From: an uncultured Pseudomonadota bacterium | GTDB lineage: Bacteria; Pseudomonadota; Gammaproteobacteria; Methylococcales; Methylomonadaceae | Direction of reading: 5' to 3' | DNA length: 64,000 nt | NCBI GenBank assembly: GCA_903870545.1 | Contig: CAIQDI010000028.1 | Span: 62,001 to 126,000, forward strand | Program-made: the position numbers and the translations under genes | The notes under the pieces: model-generated | Seen by the model: the letters and a program-made list of their open reading frames with translations, nothing else | The model's database searches: none | Told to the model about the DNA's origin: nothing | In this document: in pieces, positions 8,283 through 16,268 of the stretch | Layout: each line of letters begins with the position of its first letter | Numbering within the stretch: position 1 is the first letter of the stretch

Positions 8283-9242
8283 TTAGCGGCTGAAAAATTG
8301 ACCGAAAGCTCGACTGCCTGAGCCGGTTTTGATGGTTTCGACGACGGCGAGGGTGTTCGCGTCAATCACAGAAACCGTGTTGTCAAACCAGTTGGCGACG
8401 TAAACATGAATATCATCCGACTGCGTGGCGATGCCTTCGGGTTTATCGCCAACGGTGATTATTTTAATTTCTTTTAAGGTTTGGGTGTCCACGACAGAAA
8501 CGTTGCCATCTTCTTGATTTGTGACAAAAAGGAGCGCGTCGTTTTTCGCTAATGTCACCGCGTAAGGCATTTTTTGAACGGGAACGGTCGCGATTAAGTG
8601 CATCGTTTTGGTATCCAAAACGCTCACATCGTCGCTTTGCACATTCGCCACATAAAGCCGTTCGTTTTTAGCATCCAACGTTAAACCAAACGGATGTTTG
8701 CCGACGGGTGTCACGTTTCGCGTTTGCAGCGTTTTCAAATCAATTTGCGAAACCGAATTGCTCAATCGATTCGCCACATACAAAAAACGATTATCCGAAC
8801 TAACCATCAAACCAGACGGCGATTTTTCAACTTCAATCGTGGCGATAATTTGCAACGTTTTTGCATCAATCACGCTGACGCTGTTTTGATACCAATCCGC
8901 GACGTAAAGCCGTTGATTATCAGGAGAAACCGCAATTCCTAACGCGCCTTCGCTGAGTTTAATCGTCGAAATCACGGCATTTTTTGTCGTATCAATCACG
9001 GCGATACCTTGCGCTTCGGGCGTTGAAACATAAACCCGTTCACCATTCGGCGAAACGGCAACGCCCGCAGGTTTGCCCAAAACAGAAATCGTATTTTCAA
9101 CCGCGTTAGTGTGCGGATTGATGACCGAAATACTGTCGCCCAATTGATTGGTAATGTAGGCGAACGGCGCGGCGTAAGTGGGAGAATATAAAAAAACGGC
9201 GGCGATTCCCATCGCTACCGTCCATTTGAAATTTTTTAACAC
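8283..9242 (-). CDS. Exported YVTN-family beta-propeller protein
   Basis: A 319-residue protein with a signal peptide ending near 'SPTYA' (residue 24), followed by about seven YVTN-type blades of roughly 42 residues. Recurring features are 'VAVSPNGERVYVSTP', 'ADWYQNSVSVIDAKT' and 'VANVQSDDVSVLDTKT'. There is no heme-binding CxxCH. Similar surface or periplasmic propellers accompany quinoprotein dehydrogenase and cytochrome genes, and the fold is distantly like NirF/NirN, but a substrate cannot be inferred. The start is GTG at 9242, placed directly against the TAA stop of the MxaD-like gene. An ATG 10 codons in would cut into the signal peptide. Confidence 0.78.
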   Translation of the reverse strand: MLKNFKWTVAMGIAAVFLYSPTYAAPFAYITNQLGDSISVINPHTNAVENTISVLGKPAGVAVSPNGERVYVSTPEAQGIAVIDTTKNAVISTIKLSEGALGIAVSPDNQRLYVADWYQNSVSVIDAKTLQIIATIEVEKSPSGLMVSSDNRFLYVANRLSNSVSQIDLKTLQTRNVTPVGKHPFGLTLDAKNERLYVANVQSDDVSVLDTKTMHLIATVPVQKMPYAVTLAKNDALLFVTNQEDGNVSVVDTQTLKEIKIITVGDKPEGIATQSDDIHVYVANWFDNTVSVIDANTLAVVETIKTGSGSRAFGQFFSR

Positions 9243-9806
9243 TTATTTTTCAGCCAACGTTTTCAAATTTGCCAAACCTTCTTTCAAAACCGCTGTCACC
9301 GCTGTTTTTGCGGCTTCTTCATTCATTTCAGCTGGCGGATTATTGTTCATGTAAGCGCGGTAATAACCGGTTTTCCACGACACAACCGTGGCGCCGTCTT
9401 TGCTTTCAACGTCAATGCTCGCGGCATAATTATCAACCGGAAAAACAGGCACTTTTTCTTCTACGCCAGAATGCGTAATGGTTTTAGCGGTGCTGATGTC
9501 AGTGATTTTGTAAGCGTACGACATTTTTTCTGCGTCGTATTTTTTCAATTCTTCCGTAATGGTGCCGCCATTTTTCAACGTCAACACGCGCGTTGCGCCT
9601 TTTTCGTTTCCACCCGTCGCTGCCACGCTTTTAATCGCCGGCAACCAAGACAAATCTTTGTATTCTTTGATAATGTTCCAAACTTTGTCAGCTGGCGCGT
9701 TGATGGTGATTTCTTCATCGAGTTTTTGACGAACTGGCCCGTGTGCGCTGGCAACGGAGGTGAATAGAAATGCGCCAAGCGACAACAAAAGGGTTAATTT
9801 TTTCAT
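9243..9806 (-). CDS. Exported SRPBCC-family protein, MxaD-like
   Basis: A 187-residue protein with a signal peptide ('LLLSLGAFLFTSVASAHG') and a START/polyketide-cyclase-like SRPBCC domain. The domain opens with 'EITINAPADKVWNIIKEYKD' and closes with a long amphipathic helix ending in 'EGLANLKTLAEK'. This exported version matches the MxaD family, linked in methylotrophs to electron transfer between methanol dehydrogenase and cytochrome cL. The gene is preceded by a good ribosome binding site (TAGGAAAAAT) and followed with zero spacing by a propeller protein. The role here is inferred from family only; no mxaF or xoxF lies in the window. Confidence 0.75.
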   Translation of the reverse strand: MKKLTLLLSLGAFLFTSVASAHGPVRQKLDEEITINAPADKVWNIIKEYKDLSWLPAIKSVAATGGNEKGATRVLTLKNGGTITEELKKYDAEKMSYAYKITDISTAKTITHSGVEEKVPVFPVDNYAASIDVESKDGATVVSWKTGYYRAYMNNNPPAEMNEEAAKTAVTAVLKEGLANLKTLAEK

Positions 9807-9908
9807 GCTGATTTTTCCTAAAATGAAAGTGTTTAAAAGTTACCGCGCAATTATAAGTCAACTTACGCGCCTGAGCATTAGTTAAAATTTTAGCGATTAT
9901 GCGCGTTA

Positions 9909-9923
9909 TTTGTTACGAACAAA
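9909..9923. promoter_or_regulatory. Palindrome in divergent promoter region (possible operator)
   Basis: The 184-base gap between the divergent MxaD-like and MfnE-like genes contains a perfect palindrome, TTTGTT-ACG-AACAAA. The gap must hold promoters for both directions, and a compact dyad of this type is a plausible repressor or activator site. No regulator gene is adjacent, so the binding protein is unknown and the site could be fortuitous. Confidence 0.3.
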
Positions 9924-9990
9924 CTGTTAGTATCAATCGATTTAACCACCGATTAGAATTATCCAAAACACACACACGGAATTTTGAAAG

Positions 9991-10536
9991 ATGAGAGTTG
10001 TAAAATTAGGCGGCAGTTTGCTGGAAAATGGACGACTGTTTGAGTGCCTAAAACACATTGTGAAAGCCGGCGAATCGACGATTGTAGTGTGTGGCGGCGG
10101 CGATTTTGCCAATCACGTTCGACAAGCGCAGAAAAAATGGCAATTCGACGACACTGTCGCGCACAAAATGGCGATTTTAGCGATGCAACAAATGGCGACA
10201 ATGTGTCAAAATTTACAGCCTGAATTTGTGATTGCGTCATCGGTTTCAGAAATTAAAAATAATCGCTTTGGCATTTGGTCGCCGAATATCGCGGAATTAA
10301 ACGCCGCAGAAATTCCCGCAACGTGGGCTATAACGTCCGACAGTTTGGCGGCGTGGTTGGCAACTCAATTAAATGCCGCAGAATTGGTCGTGGTGAAATC
10401 GTGTGACGTTGATTCCACGCTTACGGTGGTTGAATTACGCGAACAAGAAGTGGTGGATGCAACTTTTGATGCGTTTATCGAAGAAGCAGAATTCAAGGTT
10501 ATTGTCATTTCAGCAGGAGATTTTTTAACGTCATGA
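9991..10536 (+). CDS. Amino-acid-kinase-fold protein, MfnE-like
   Basis: A 181-residue protein of the aspartate/glutamate/uridylate kinase superfamily. It begins 'MRVVKLGGSLLENG' (phosphate loop), continues 'VVCGGGDFANHVRQ' and has 'TWAITSDSLAAWLATQL' in the middle. These blocks resemble archaeal MfnE, the aminomethylfuran phosphate kinase of methanofuran synthesis. Bacterial homologues occur in methylotrophs that use tetrahydromethanopterin and methanofuran cofactors. It is shorter than typical carbamate or acetylglutamate kinases, and no other mfn gene is nearby. The last four bases overlap the bioD start (ATGA), so the two are translationally coupled. The function as an MfnE enzyme is inferred from sequence resemblance. 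Confidence 0.7.
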   Translation: MRVVKLGGSLLENGRLFECLKHIVKAGESTIVVCGGGDFANHVRQAQKKWQFDDTVAHKMAILAMQQMATMCQNLQPEFVIASSVSEIKNNRFGIWSPNIAELNAAEIPATWAITSDSLAAWLATQLNAAELVVVKSCDVDSTLTVVELREQEVVDATFDAFIEEAEFKVIVISAGDFLTS

Positions 10537-11192
10537 AACAACATTATTTCGTCACTGGCACCGATACAAACGTCGGCAAAACGTGGGCAACGCTGGCGTT
10601 AATGACCTATTTTAAACAGCAAAATTTGTCCGTCATTGGAATGAAACCGGTGGCTTCGGGTTGCGAAAAAATCAATGGCGAATGGCAAAATGCCGATGCG
10701 TTGGCGATTCAAAAAACCAGTTCGCAACGTGTCGATTATTCGTTGATTAACCCGTTCGCTTACGAATTGCCGATTTCGCCGCATTTGGCTGGCAAAGATA
10801 ATCCCGCGAATTTAGACACGATTTTTGCTCATTTTCAAACCTTGCAAAATTTAGCCGATGTGCTGATTGTTGAAGGGGCGGGCGGTTGGTACGCGCCATT
10901 GAATGAACACGAAACGATTGCAGATTTGGCGAAAAAGTTAAATGTGCCGATTATTTTGGTGGTGTCGATTAAATTAGGTTGCATCAATCACGCTCAACTC
11001 ACGGCGGAAGCGATTCAAAATGCAGGATTGGATTGCGTGGGTTGGTTGGCGGTTTGTAACGATGCCGATTTTGATTGTGTCGATTTAACAATTTCGAGTT
11101 TGGTGGTGCGATTACGAATGCCATTATTGGGCATTTTACCGTATTCGGAACACGCTGATTTTGCGTGTTTGGCGCAACAAATCACGTTATAA
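10533..11192 (+). CDS. bioD: BioD, dethiobiotin synthetase
   Basis: A 219-residue P-loop enzyme. '[17 protein letters not shown]' contains the Walker A, '[10 protein letters not shown]' the diaminopelargonate-contacting lysine, and '[13 protein letters not shown]' the typical BioD motif; a length near 220 fits. It closes the ureido ring of dethiobiotin using ATP and bicarbonate. It shares an ATGA overlap with the MfnE-like gene. Biotin made by this pathway is the prosthetic group of AccB, which is encoded 0.6 kb downstream with AccC. bioC and bioH are about 7 kb upstream on the other strand, so the biotin genes are split. Confidence 0.93.
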   Translation: MKQHYFVTGTDTNVGKTWATLALMTYFKQQNLSVIGMKPVASGCEKINGEWQNADALAIQKTSSQRVDYSLINPFAYELPISPHLAGKDNPANLDTIFAHFQTLQNLADVLIVEGAGGWYAPLNEHETIADLAKKLNVPIILVVSIKLGCINHAQLTAEAIQNAGLDCVGWLAVCNDADFDCVDLTISSLVVRLRMPLLGILPYSEHADFACLAQQITL

Positions 11193-11215
11193 ACGCTTCA
11201 AATTGGCGAAAACAG

Positions 11216-11249
11216 CCACAAAATTTGCAAATTCAAACACATTTTGTGG
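11216..11249. other. Inverted repeat between bioD and aroQ
   Basis: A 9-base inverted repeat (CCACAAAAT / ATTTTGTGG) with a 16-base spacer, 24 bases after bioD and 72 bases before the aroQ start. It could be a weak transcript end for bioD or a regulatory dyad. No T-run follows, so a rho-independent terminator is not supported. Confidence 0.35.
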
Positions 11250-11320
11250 TTAAACTGGACAAACTGTCACAACACGGTAAAATTAGCCCGTTTTTTAACT
11301 ACTTATCTAAGAAGAACGTC

Positions 11321-11767
11321 ATGGCGATAATTACTGTTTTAAATGGCCCGAATTTGAACTTGTTGGGCATACGCGAACCCAGTCTTTATGGCAATAAAAC
11401 GCTCGCGGATATTCAACACACGCTTGAACAAGAAGCCCAATTTTTACAGCATTCGCTGACTTTTCACCAAAGTAACGCAGAACACGAACTCATCGAGCTG
11501 ATTCATTTGGCGTACGCTAATCGGGTCGATTTTATTATCATCAATCCTGCCGCATTTACGCATACCAGCGTAGCGTTACGCGATGCGTTATTGGCGACAA
11601 AAATTCCGTTTATTGAAGTGCATTTATCAAACGTTCACGCACGCGAACCATTTCGCAAATACTCCTATTTTTCCGACATCGCGCAAGGCGTGATTTGCGG
11701 ATTAGGCGCAATAGGCTATGAATTGGCGTTACAAGCCGCTCACCGATTATTAACAGAGAAAACTTAA
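11321..11767 (+). CDS. aroQ: AroQ, type II 3-dehydroquinate dehydratase
   Basis: The open frame begins at 11165 inside bioD, but the family N-terminus '[21 protein letters not shown]' requires the ATG at 11321, which has AGAAGAA just before it; this gives 148 residues. '[15 protein letters not shown]', '[18 protein letters not shown]' and '[17 protein letters not shown]' carry the catalytic histidine and arginine and the active-site tyrosine loop. The enzyme converts 3-dehydroquinate to 3-dehydroshikimate in the shikimate pathway. The aroQ-accB-accC-prmA order is common in gammaproteobacteria. The gap to accB is 5 bases, so they are probably cotranscribed. Confidence 0.95.
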   Translation: MAIITVLNGPNLNLLGIREPSLYGNKTLADIQHTLEQEAQFLQHSLTFHQSNAEHELIELIHLAYANRVDFIIINPAAFTHTSVALRDALLATKIPFIEVHLSNVHAREPFRKYSYFSDIAQGVICGLGAIGYELALQAAHRLLTEKT

Positions 11768-11772
11768 ATCAC

Positions 11773-12213
11773 ATGGACATTAGAAAAATAAAAAAACTCA
11801 TTGAGATTATTGCCGCCTCAGACATTGCTGAAATAGAAATTAAAGAAGGGGAAGAATCCATTCGTATCAATCGGTACACCAGCACATCGCCTGCCCCGAT
11901 GATGACTTACGCGCCAGCTACTACACCGTCTTCTACGATTATCAACTTGGTCGGCGAACCGGTAAAACCTGAAATTAAAGGTCACATTGTCAAATCACCG
12001 ATGGTTGGCACGTTTTACCGTTCAGCATCACCCGGCAGCAAATCATTTGTGCAAATCGGTCAAGCCGTGCAAGCGGGCGATACGTTGTGCATTATTGAAG
12101 CGATGAAAATTTTGAATCAAATTGAAGCCGATAAAAGTGGCATTATTACCCAAATTTTGGTGGAAAACGTCGAACCCGTGGAATACGGTCAACCGTTGTT
12201 TGTCATTGAATAA
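11773..12213 (+). CDS. accB: AccB, biotin carboxyl carrier protein of acetyl-CoA carboxylase
   Basis: A 146-residue protein with an N-terminal dimerisation segment ('[20 protein letters not shown]'), a Pro/Thr/Ala-rich linker around residues 36-58 that is short for the family, and a biotinyl domain with '[18 protein letters not shown]' and the target motif '[12 protein letters not shown]', in which Lys112 carries biotin. It shuttles the carboxyl group between AccC and the carboxyltransferase AccAD in fatty-acid synthesis. The accC gene follows after 11 bases with a GAGG ribosome binding site in the gap. Confidence 0.96.
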   Translation: MDIRKIKKLIEIIAASDIAEIEIKEGEESIRINRYTSTSPAPMMTYAPATTPSSTIINLVGEPVKPEIKGHIVKSPMVGTFYRSASPGSKSFVQIGQAVQAGDTLCIIEAMKILNQIEADKSGIITQILVENVEPVEYGQPLFVIE

Positions 12214-12224
12214 AGCGAGGCGTT

Positions 12225-13571
12225 ATGTTTGATAAAATCGTTATCGCTAATCGCGGTGAAATCGCGTTGCGAGTGTTACGCGCGTGTCGTGAATTGGGCG
12301 TTAAAGTGGTGGCAGTTCATTCAGAAGCGGATCGTGATTTAAAGCACGTTCGGTTGGCTGATGAATCTGTTTGTATCGGTCCCGCTGCGTCGGCAGACAG
12401 TTATTTAAACATTCCGGCAATTATCAGCGCAGCGGAAGTGACGGACGCGCAAGCGATTCATCCCGGTTATGGATTTTTGTCTGAAAACGCCGATTTTGCT
12501 GAAAAAGTTGAACAAAGTGGATTTGTCTTTATTGGCCCAAAAGCAGAAACCATTCGCATGATGGGCGATAAAATTTCTGCTAAAAGAGCCATGCTCGCGG
12601 CTGGTATTCCGTGCGTTCCAGGCAATAACGACCCGTTGACAGACGATTCAAAAACCAATTTAAAACTCGCGCAAGAAATCGGTTATCCCGTGATTATTAA
12701 AGCAGCGGGCGGCGGTGGTGGACGTGGGATGCGAACAGTTCATACCGAGGCGGCGTTATTAAACGCCATTGCGATGACCAAAGCCGAAGCCGGCAGTGCG
12801 TTTGGTAATTCGACCGTTTACATGGAAAAGTTTTTGGAAGATCCACGCCACATTGAATTTCAAGTGATGGCGGATTCACACGGCAACGCGATTCATTTAG
12901 GTGAGCGCGATTGTTCGATGCAACGTCGTCATCAAAAAGTGGTTGAAGAAGCACCCGCCCCGTTTATCACCGAAGCACAACGTAAATTTATTGGCGAACG
13001 TTGCGCGAAAGCCTGCGTGGACATTGGTTATCGTGGCGCGGGAACGTTTGAATTTTTGTACGAAAAAAACGAGTTTTTCTTTATCGAAATGAATACGCGC
13101 GTGCAAGTTGAACATCCTGTGACAGAAATGGTGACGGGGTTTGACATTGTAAAAGAGCAGTTGCGAATTGCTTTTGGTGAAAAATTATCGATGACGCAAG
13201 ACCAAATTAAAATTCAAGGTCACGCGATTGAATGCCGTTTAAATGCCGAAGATCCGCGTACGTTTATGCCTTGTCCTGGCACGATTGAACAATTTCACAT
13301 GCCGGGCGGCCCTGGAATTCGGTGCGAAACGCACATTTATAACGGCTACAAAGTGCCACCGTATTACGATTCGATGATTGGGAAATTGATTGCTCATGGT
13401 GAAAATCGTGAAAGTGCGATTGCGCGAATGAGAACTGCGCTCAATGAAATTATTATCGACGGCATCAAAACGAACATTCCGTTGCAACACGACATTATGA
13501 TGGACAGCGCGTTTGCGCTGGGTGGGCAGAATATCCATTATTTAGAGAAAAAATTGGGCATTTATAAATAA
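12225..13571 (+). CDS. accC: AccC, biotin carboxylase
   Basis: A full-length 448-residue ATP-grasp enzyme. The N-terminal domain begins '[20 protein letters not shown]', the glycine-rich ATP loop is '[12 protein letters not shown]' near residue 165, '[18 protein letters not shown]' is the biotin/bicarbonate-site block, and '[16 protein letters not shown]' holds the metal-binding and catalytic residues. It carboxylates the biotin on AccB using ATP and bicarbonate. It is followed by a palindromic element that may end the transcript before prmA. Confidence 0.97.
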   Translation: MFDKIVIANRGEIALRVLRACRELGVKVVAVHSEADRDLKHVRLADESVCIGPAASADSYLNIPAIISAAEVTDAQAIHPGYGFLSENADFAEKVEQSGFVFIGPKAETIRMMGDKISAKRAMLAAGIPCVPGNNDPLTDDSKTNLKLAQEIGYPVIIKAAGGGGGRGMRTVHTEAALLNAIAMTKAEAGSAFGNSTVYMEKFLEDPRHIEFQVMADSHGNAIHLGERDCSMQRRHQKVVEEAPAPFITEAQRKFIGERCAKACVDIGYRGAGTFEFLYEKNEFFFIEMNTRVQVEHPVTEMVTGFDIVKEQLRIAFGEKLSMTQDQIKIQGHAIECRLNAEDPRTFMPCPGTIEQFHMPGGPGIRCETHIYNGYKVPPYYDSMIGKLIAHGENRESAIARMRTALNEIIIDGIKTNIPLQHDIMMDSAFALGGQNIHYLEKKLGIYK

Positions 13572-13589
13572 CCATTTTATTCGGTTTGT

Positions 13590-13646
13590 GTGGGCGCGAT
13601 TTATTCGCGCTTTCCAAATCCAACTGCGCGAATTTGTCGCGCCCAC
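13590..13646. repeat. GGGCG-type palindromic element, copy B
   Basis: A nested inverted repeat in the 100-base gap between accC and prmA. The outer arms are GTGGGCGCGA / TCGCGCCCAC and the inner arms ATTCGCGC / GCGCGAAT, around a 15-base centre. The outer GGGCG/CGCCC ends match the palindromes at 5.0, 37.0 and 58.3 kb. Here the two half-elements appear merged into one larger foldback. It may double as the accC transcript end. Confidence 0.75.
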
Positions 13647-13671
13647 CTATTAAATTTCCTCACTTCCTATT

Positions 13672-14550
13672 ATGTCTTGGCACCAACTTTCTGTTATTAG
13701 CACCGAAAAATCCGCGCCGAAAATCGCAAAACATTTCTCCCATTTAGGCGCAGTTTCCGTGACTTACATGGATGCTGAAGACGAACCCGTTTATGAACCG
13801 CGCATTGGCGAAACCAAAATTTGGACAAATACGCAAGTTATCGCGTTGTACGAATTGGACGTTGAACCCGAAACGGTGACAGCGGCGATGAATGCGAAAT
13901 TTAAACATCACGCGCTTGAAAACTGGCAATACGAATTCATCGAAGATCAAGCGTGGGAACGCGCGTGGATGGAATTTTATCATCCGATGAAATTCGCCGA
14001 CCGTTTGTGGGTTTGCCCGACCGACCAAGAACAACGCGAAGAAGGCACCGTTTGTTTAACGCTCGATCCAGGTTTGGCGTTTGGCACTGGCACACATCCG
14101 ACCACGGCGTTGTGTTTGGAATGGTTAGCGAGCCATGATTTGACTGACAAAACCGTGATTGATTACGGTTGTGGTTCGGGAATTTTAGCGGTTGCCGCGA
14201 TTTTACTCGGTGCAAAAGTCGCGCACGCCGTGGATATTGACCCGCAAGCTCTCACCGCAACACGCGATAACGCGCTGAAAAATAATGTTTCGGACAAAAT
14301 CCACTGCTATTTGCCAGAAGATTTCACACCGTTTCAAGCCGACGTGGTTTTGGCGAACATTTTGGCAAAACCGTTGATTGATTTATCTGCGTCAATTAGC
14401 GCGTTAGTGATTGAAAACGGCGATTTAGTTTTGTCGGGAATTTTAGCTGAACAAGCCGATTCCGTAATTGTCGCCTACGCGGAAAAAATCGATTTCGCGC
14501 CGCGCGTTCAACAAGAAGATTGGATTCGGTTAAACGGTCGCAAACGCTAA
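13672..14550 (+). CDS. prmA: PrmA, ribosomal protein L11 methyltransferase
   Basis: A 292-residue protein with the PrmA substrate-recognition N-terminus and a C-terminal SAM methyltransferase domain. Diagnostic blocks are 'DPGLAFGTGTHPTTALCLEW', 'VIDYGCGSGILAVAA' (motif I) and 'VVLANILAKPLIDL' (NxL catalytic motif). It trimethylates the N-terminus and lysines of ribosomal protein L11. A 58-codon reading frame starts on the base after its stop codon, which suggests tight coupling. Confidence 0.95.
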   Translation: MSWHQLSVISTEKSAPKIAKHFSHLGAVSVTYMDAEDEPVYEPRIGETKIWTNTQVIALYELDVEPETVTAAMNAKFKHHALENWQYEFIEDQAWERAWMEFYHPMKFADRLWVCPTDQEQREEGTVCLTLDPGLAFGTGTHPTTALCLEWLASHDLTDKTVIDYGCGSGILAVAAILLGAKVAHAVDIDPQALTATRDNALKNNVSDKIHCYLPEDFTPFQADVVLANILAKPLIDLSASISALVIENGDLVLSGILAEQADSVIVAYAEKIDFAPRVQQEDWIRLNGRKR

Positions 14551-14727
14551 ATGTCTGCATCAAAAAATGAAAAAAAAACCGCTTGTACATTGTGCGGTTT
14601 ACCTGTGCTAATCAACGGTTTCACACTCCAAAACTCGTCCGGTGAAAAAAAATTTTGTTGTGCGGGTTGTTTAAGTATTTATCAATTATTTCATGGCGAG
14701 GAATTAACCACGCCCCATTTTAAATAA
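14551..14727 (+). CDS. Small standalone heavy-metal-binding domain protein (58 aa)
   Basis: A short reading frame from the ATG at 14551 to the TAA at 14725-14727. The 58-residue product has a basic N-terminal tail, then 'CTLCGLPV' and 'KKFCCAGCLSIYQL'. This CxxCG followed by FCCxGC is the pattern of the cysteine-rich metal-binding domain found at the N-terminus of CtpA/FixI-type cation-transporting ATPases. Here it stands alone with no ATPase attached. It abuts the prmA stop with no gap, and is followed after 18 bases by an unrecognised membrane protein with a CxxCH near its start. A role in copper handling is plausible but inferred. Confidence 0.7.
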   Translation: MSASKNEKKTACTLCGLPVLINGFTLQNSSGEKKFCCAGCLSIYQLFHGEELTTPHFK

Positions 14728-14745
14728 TAACCAAAGGAAAAAACT

Positions 14746-15282
14746 ATGAAAAAAGCCTGTGAAAATTGTCATCGTGTCGCTATCGGCAAACATTATAAAG
14801 ACGTTCCCGTATGGAAACGCGCCATCGGCATGGTAATGATTTATTTGCCTATTTTGACGTTGCCGTTTATTTTTCTGAGCGCGTATTGGTCGTATTGGCA
14901 TTTGCTAATGATGGGCGCAAAAGACGTTAGAACATTGCGCGATTATTTGCCCGCGAAAGAAAGTCACCGTTACGATTTGAAAACCCAAATCAAAATGGAC
15001 GGTTCATTTGCTTTGAGTACCTCGCAATCCAAATTGTTTTGGATTTTGAATTGCTCTTGGTATTGCCCGGTGAGCGTAGCGTTGTTTGAATGGCATTCCT
15101 ATTTAGTAAAATTAGTCGAAAATTTTTGGTGTCCGTTCACCCACGCCGAAAAAGAAAATTACAGCAATGCGTCTATCGATAAATCGTTTTGGCATATTTA
15201 CCCCGCCGACGCGGCAAAATTACATCCAGATGATTTGAAAAATCCGATTTGGAATGAAGACGAAGCCGCTAAAAAAGATTAA
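14746..15282 (+). CDS. Unrecognised membrane protein (178 aa)
   Basis: I do not recognise this family. The protein starts 'MKKACENCHRVAIGKHYKD', with a CxxCH that lacks a signal peptide in front of it, so covalent heme is unlikely; metal binding is possible. One long or two short hydrophobic stretches follow ('IGMVMIYLPILTLPFIFLSA' and the next 15 residues), and there is a Trp/Cys-rich patch 'FWILNCSWYCPVSVALFEW'. The C-terminus is hydrophilic and acidic. The ribosome binding site is AAAGGA. The position after the metal-binding peptide and before dusB hints that the two unknown genes work together. Confidence 0.65.
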   Translation: MKKACENCHRVAIGKHYKDVPVWKRAIGMVMIYLPILTLPFIFLSAYWSYWHLLMMGAKDVRTLRDYLPAKESHRYDLKTQIKMDGSFALSTSQSKLFWILNCSWYCPVSVALFEWHSYLVKLVENFWCPFTHAEKENYSNASIDKSFWHIYPADAAKLHPDDLKNPIWNEDEAAKKD

Positions 15283-15294
15283 ACACCTTTAAAA

Positions 15295-16257
15295 ATGCAC
15301 ATCGCCCATCATCAACTTTCTAACAATTTAATTCTCGCGCCGATGGCGGGAATTACCGACGCGCCATTTCGAGAAATTTGCACCCAATTCGGTGCGGGTT
15401 TAGCTGTTTCCGAAATGGTCGCGTCAAATCCTATTTTACGTCACCATCCGCGCACTTTATTACGCGCCGAACACAGCGCAAACAGCGGTTTACGTTCGGT
15501 GCAAATTCTCGGTACCAATCCGCACGATTTAGCCGAAGCCGCGCGTTTCAATGTTGAAAATGGCGCACAAATTATCGACATCAACATGGGTTGTCCCGCA
15601 AAAAAAGTGTGTTCGGTGGCAGCGGGTTCGGCGTTATTGCGTGATGAAACGCTCGTGAAACAAATTCTCGAAGCTGTAGTAAATTCGGTCAATGTGCCAG
15701 TGACATTGAAAATTCGCACTGGTTGGGATTCTGAAACGCGCAACGCAATCACGATTGCGAAAATTGCCGAAGAGGCTGGCGTGGCGGCGTTGACGATTCA
15801 CGGACGGACTCGCGCGTGTAAATTTGAAGGTTTTGCCGAATATGAAACCATTAAACAAGTGAAACAAGCCGTGAACATTCCGATTATTGCCAATGGCGAT
15901 ATTGATTCGCCCGAAAAAGCGCGGTTTGTTTTGAATGAAACGGGCGCAGATGCGATTATGATTGGACGCGCTGCACAAGGAAATCCGTGGTTATTTCAAC
16001 AAATTTCACATTTTTTAACGCACGGCATTTTGCTCGAACCGCCGTTAATCGATGAAATTTATCGTGTTATGACGCTGCATTTAGAAAATTTATATTCATT
16101 TTACGGGTCTGGTTTGGGCGTGCGATTAGCGCGAAAACACGCGAGCTGGTATTTTCGCCACGTTGACGGAGTCGATTTACAGCTTAAAAAACAAATCAAT
16201 GAAACCTTAGAACCCGCCAAACAACTGAAACTGGTGCGTTTGGCGTTGCATTTGTAA
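15295..16257 (+). CDS. dusB: DusB, tRNA-dihydrouridine synthase B
   Basis: A 320-residue FMN-dependent TIM-barrel enzyme. It shows 'NLILAPMAGITDAPFREIC' at the start, the catalytic cysteine in 'IIDINMGCPAKKVCSVAAGS', the FMN-binding 'VTLKIRTGWD' and 'LTIHGRTRACKFEG', and 'IANGDIDSPEKA'. It reduces uridine to dihydrouridine in the tRNA D-loop. The prmA-dusB neighbourhood is typical of gammaproteobacteria, where fis usually follows. Here fis is absent, and a convergent FliK-like gene begins 11 bases later. Confidence 0.95.
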   Translation: MHIAHHQLSNNLILAPMAGITDAPFREICTQFGAGLAVSEMVASNPILRHHPRTLLRAEHSANSGLRSVQILGTNPHDLAEAARFNVENGAQIIDINMGCPAKKVCSVAAGSALLRDETLVKQILEAVVNSVNVPVTLKIRTGWDSETRNAITIAKIAEEAGVAALTIHGRTRACKFEGFAEYETIKQVKQAVNIPIIANGDIDSPEKARFVLNETGADAIMIGRAAQGNPWLFQQISHFLTHGILLEPPLIDEIYRVMTLHLENLYSFYGSGLGVRLARKHASWYFRHVDGVDLQLKKQINETLEPAKQLKLVRLALHL

Positions 16258-16268
16258 AACAAAAACCG

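Noticed and set aside
11165-11320. Extended N-terminus of AroQ from 11165
   Set aside because: It overlaps bioD and crosses the inverted repeat. The conserved AroQ start is at 11321.
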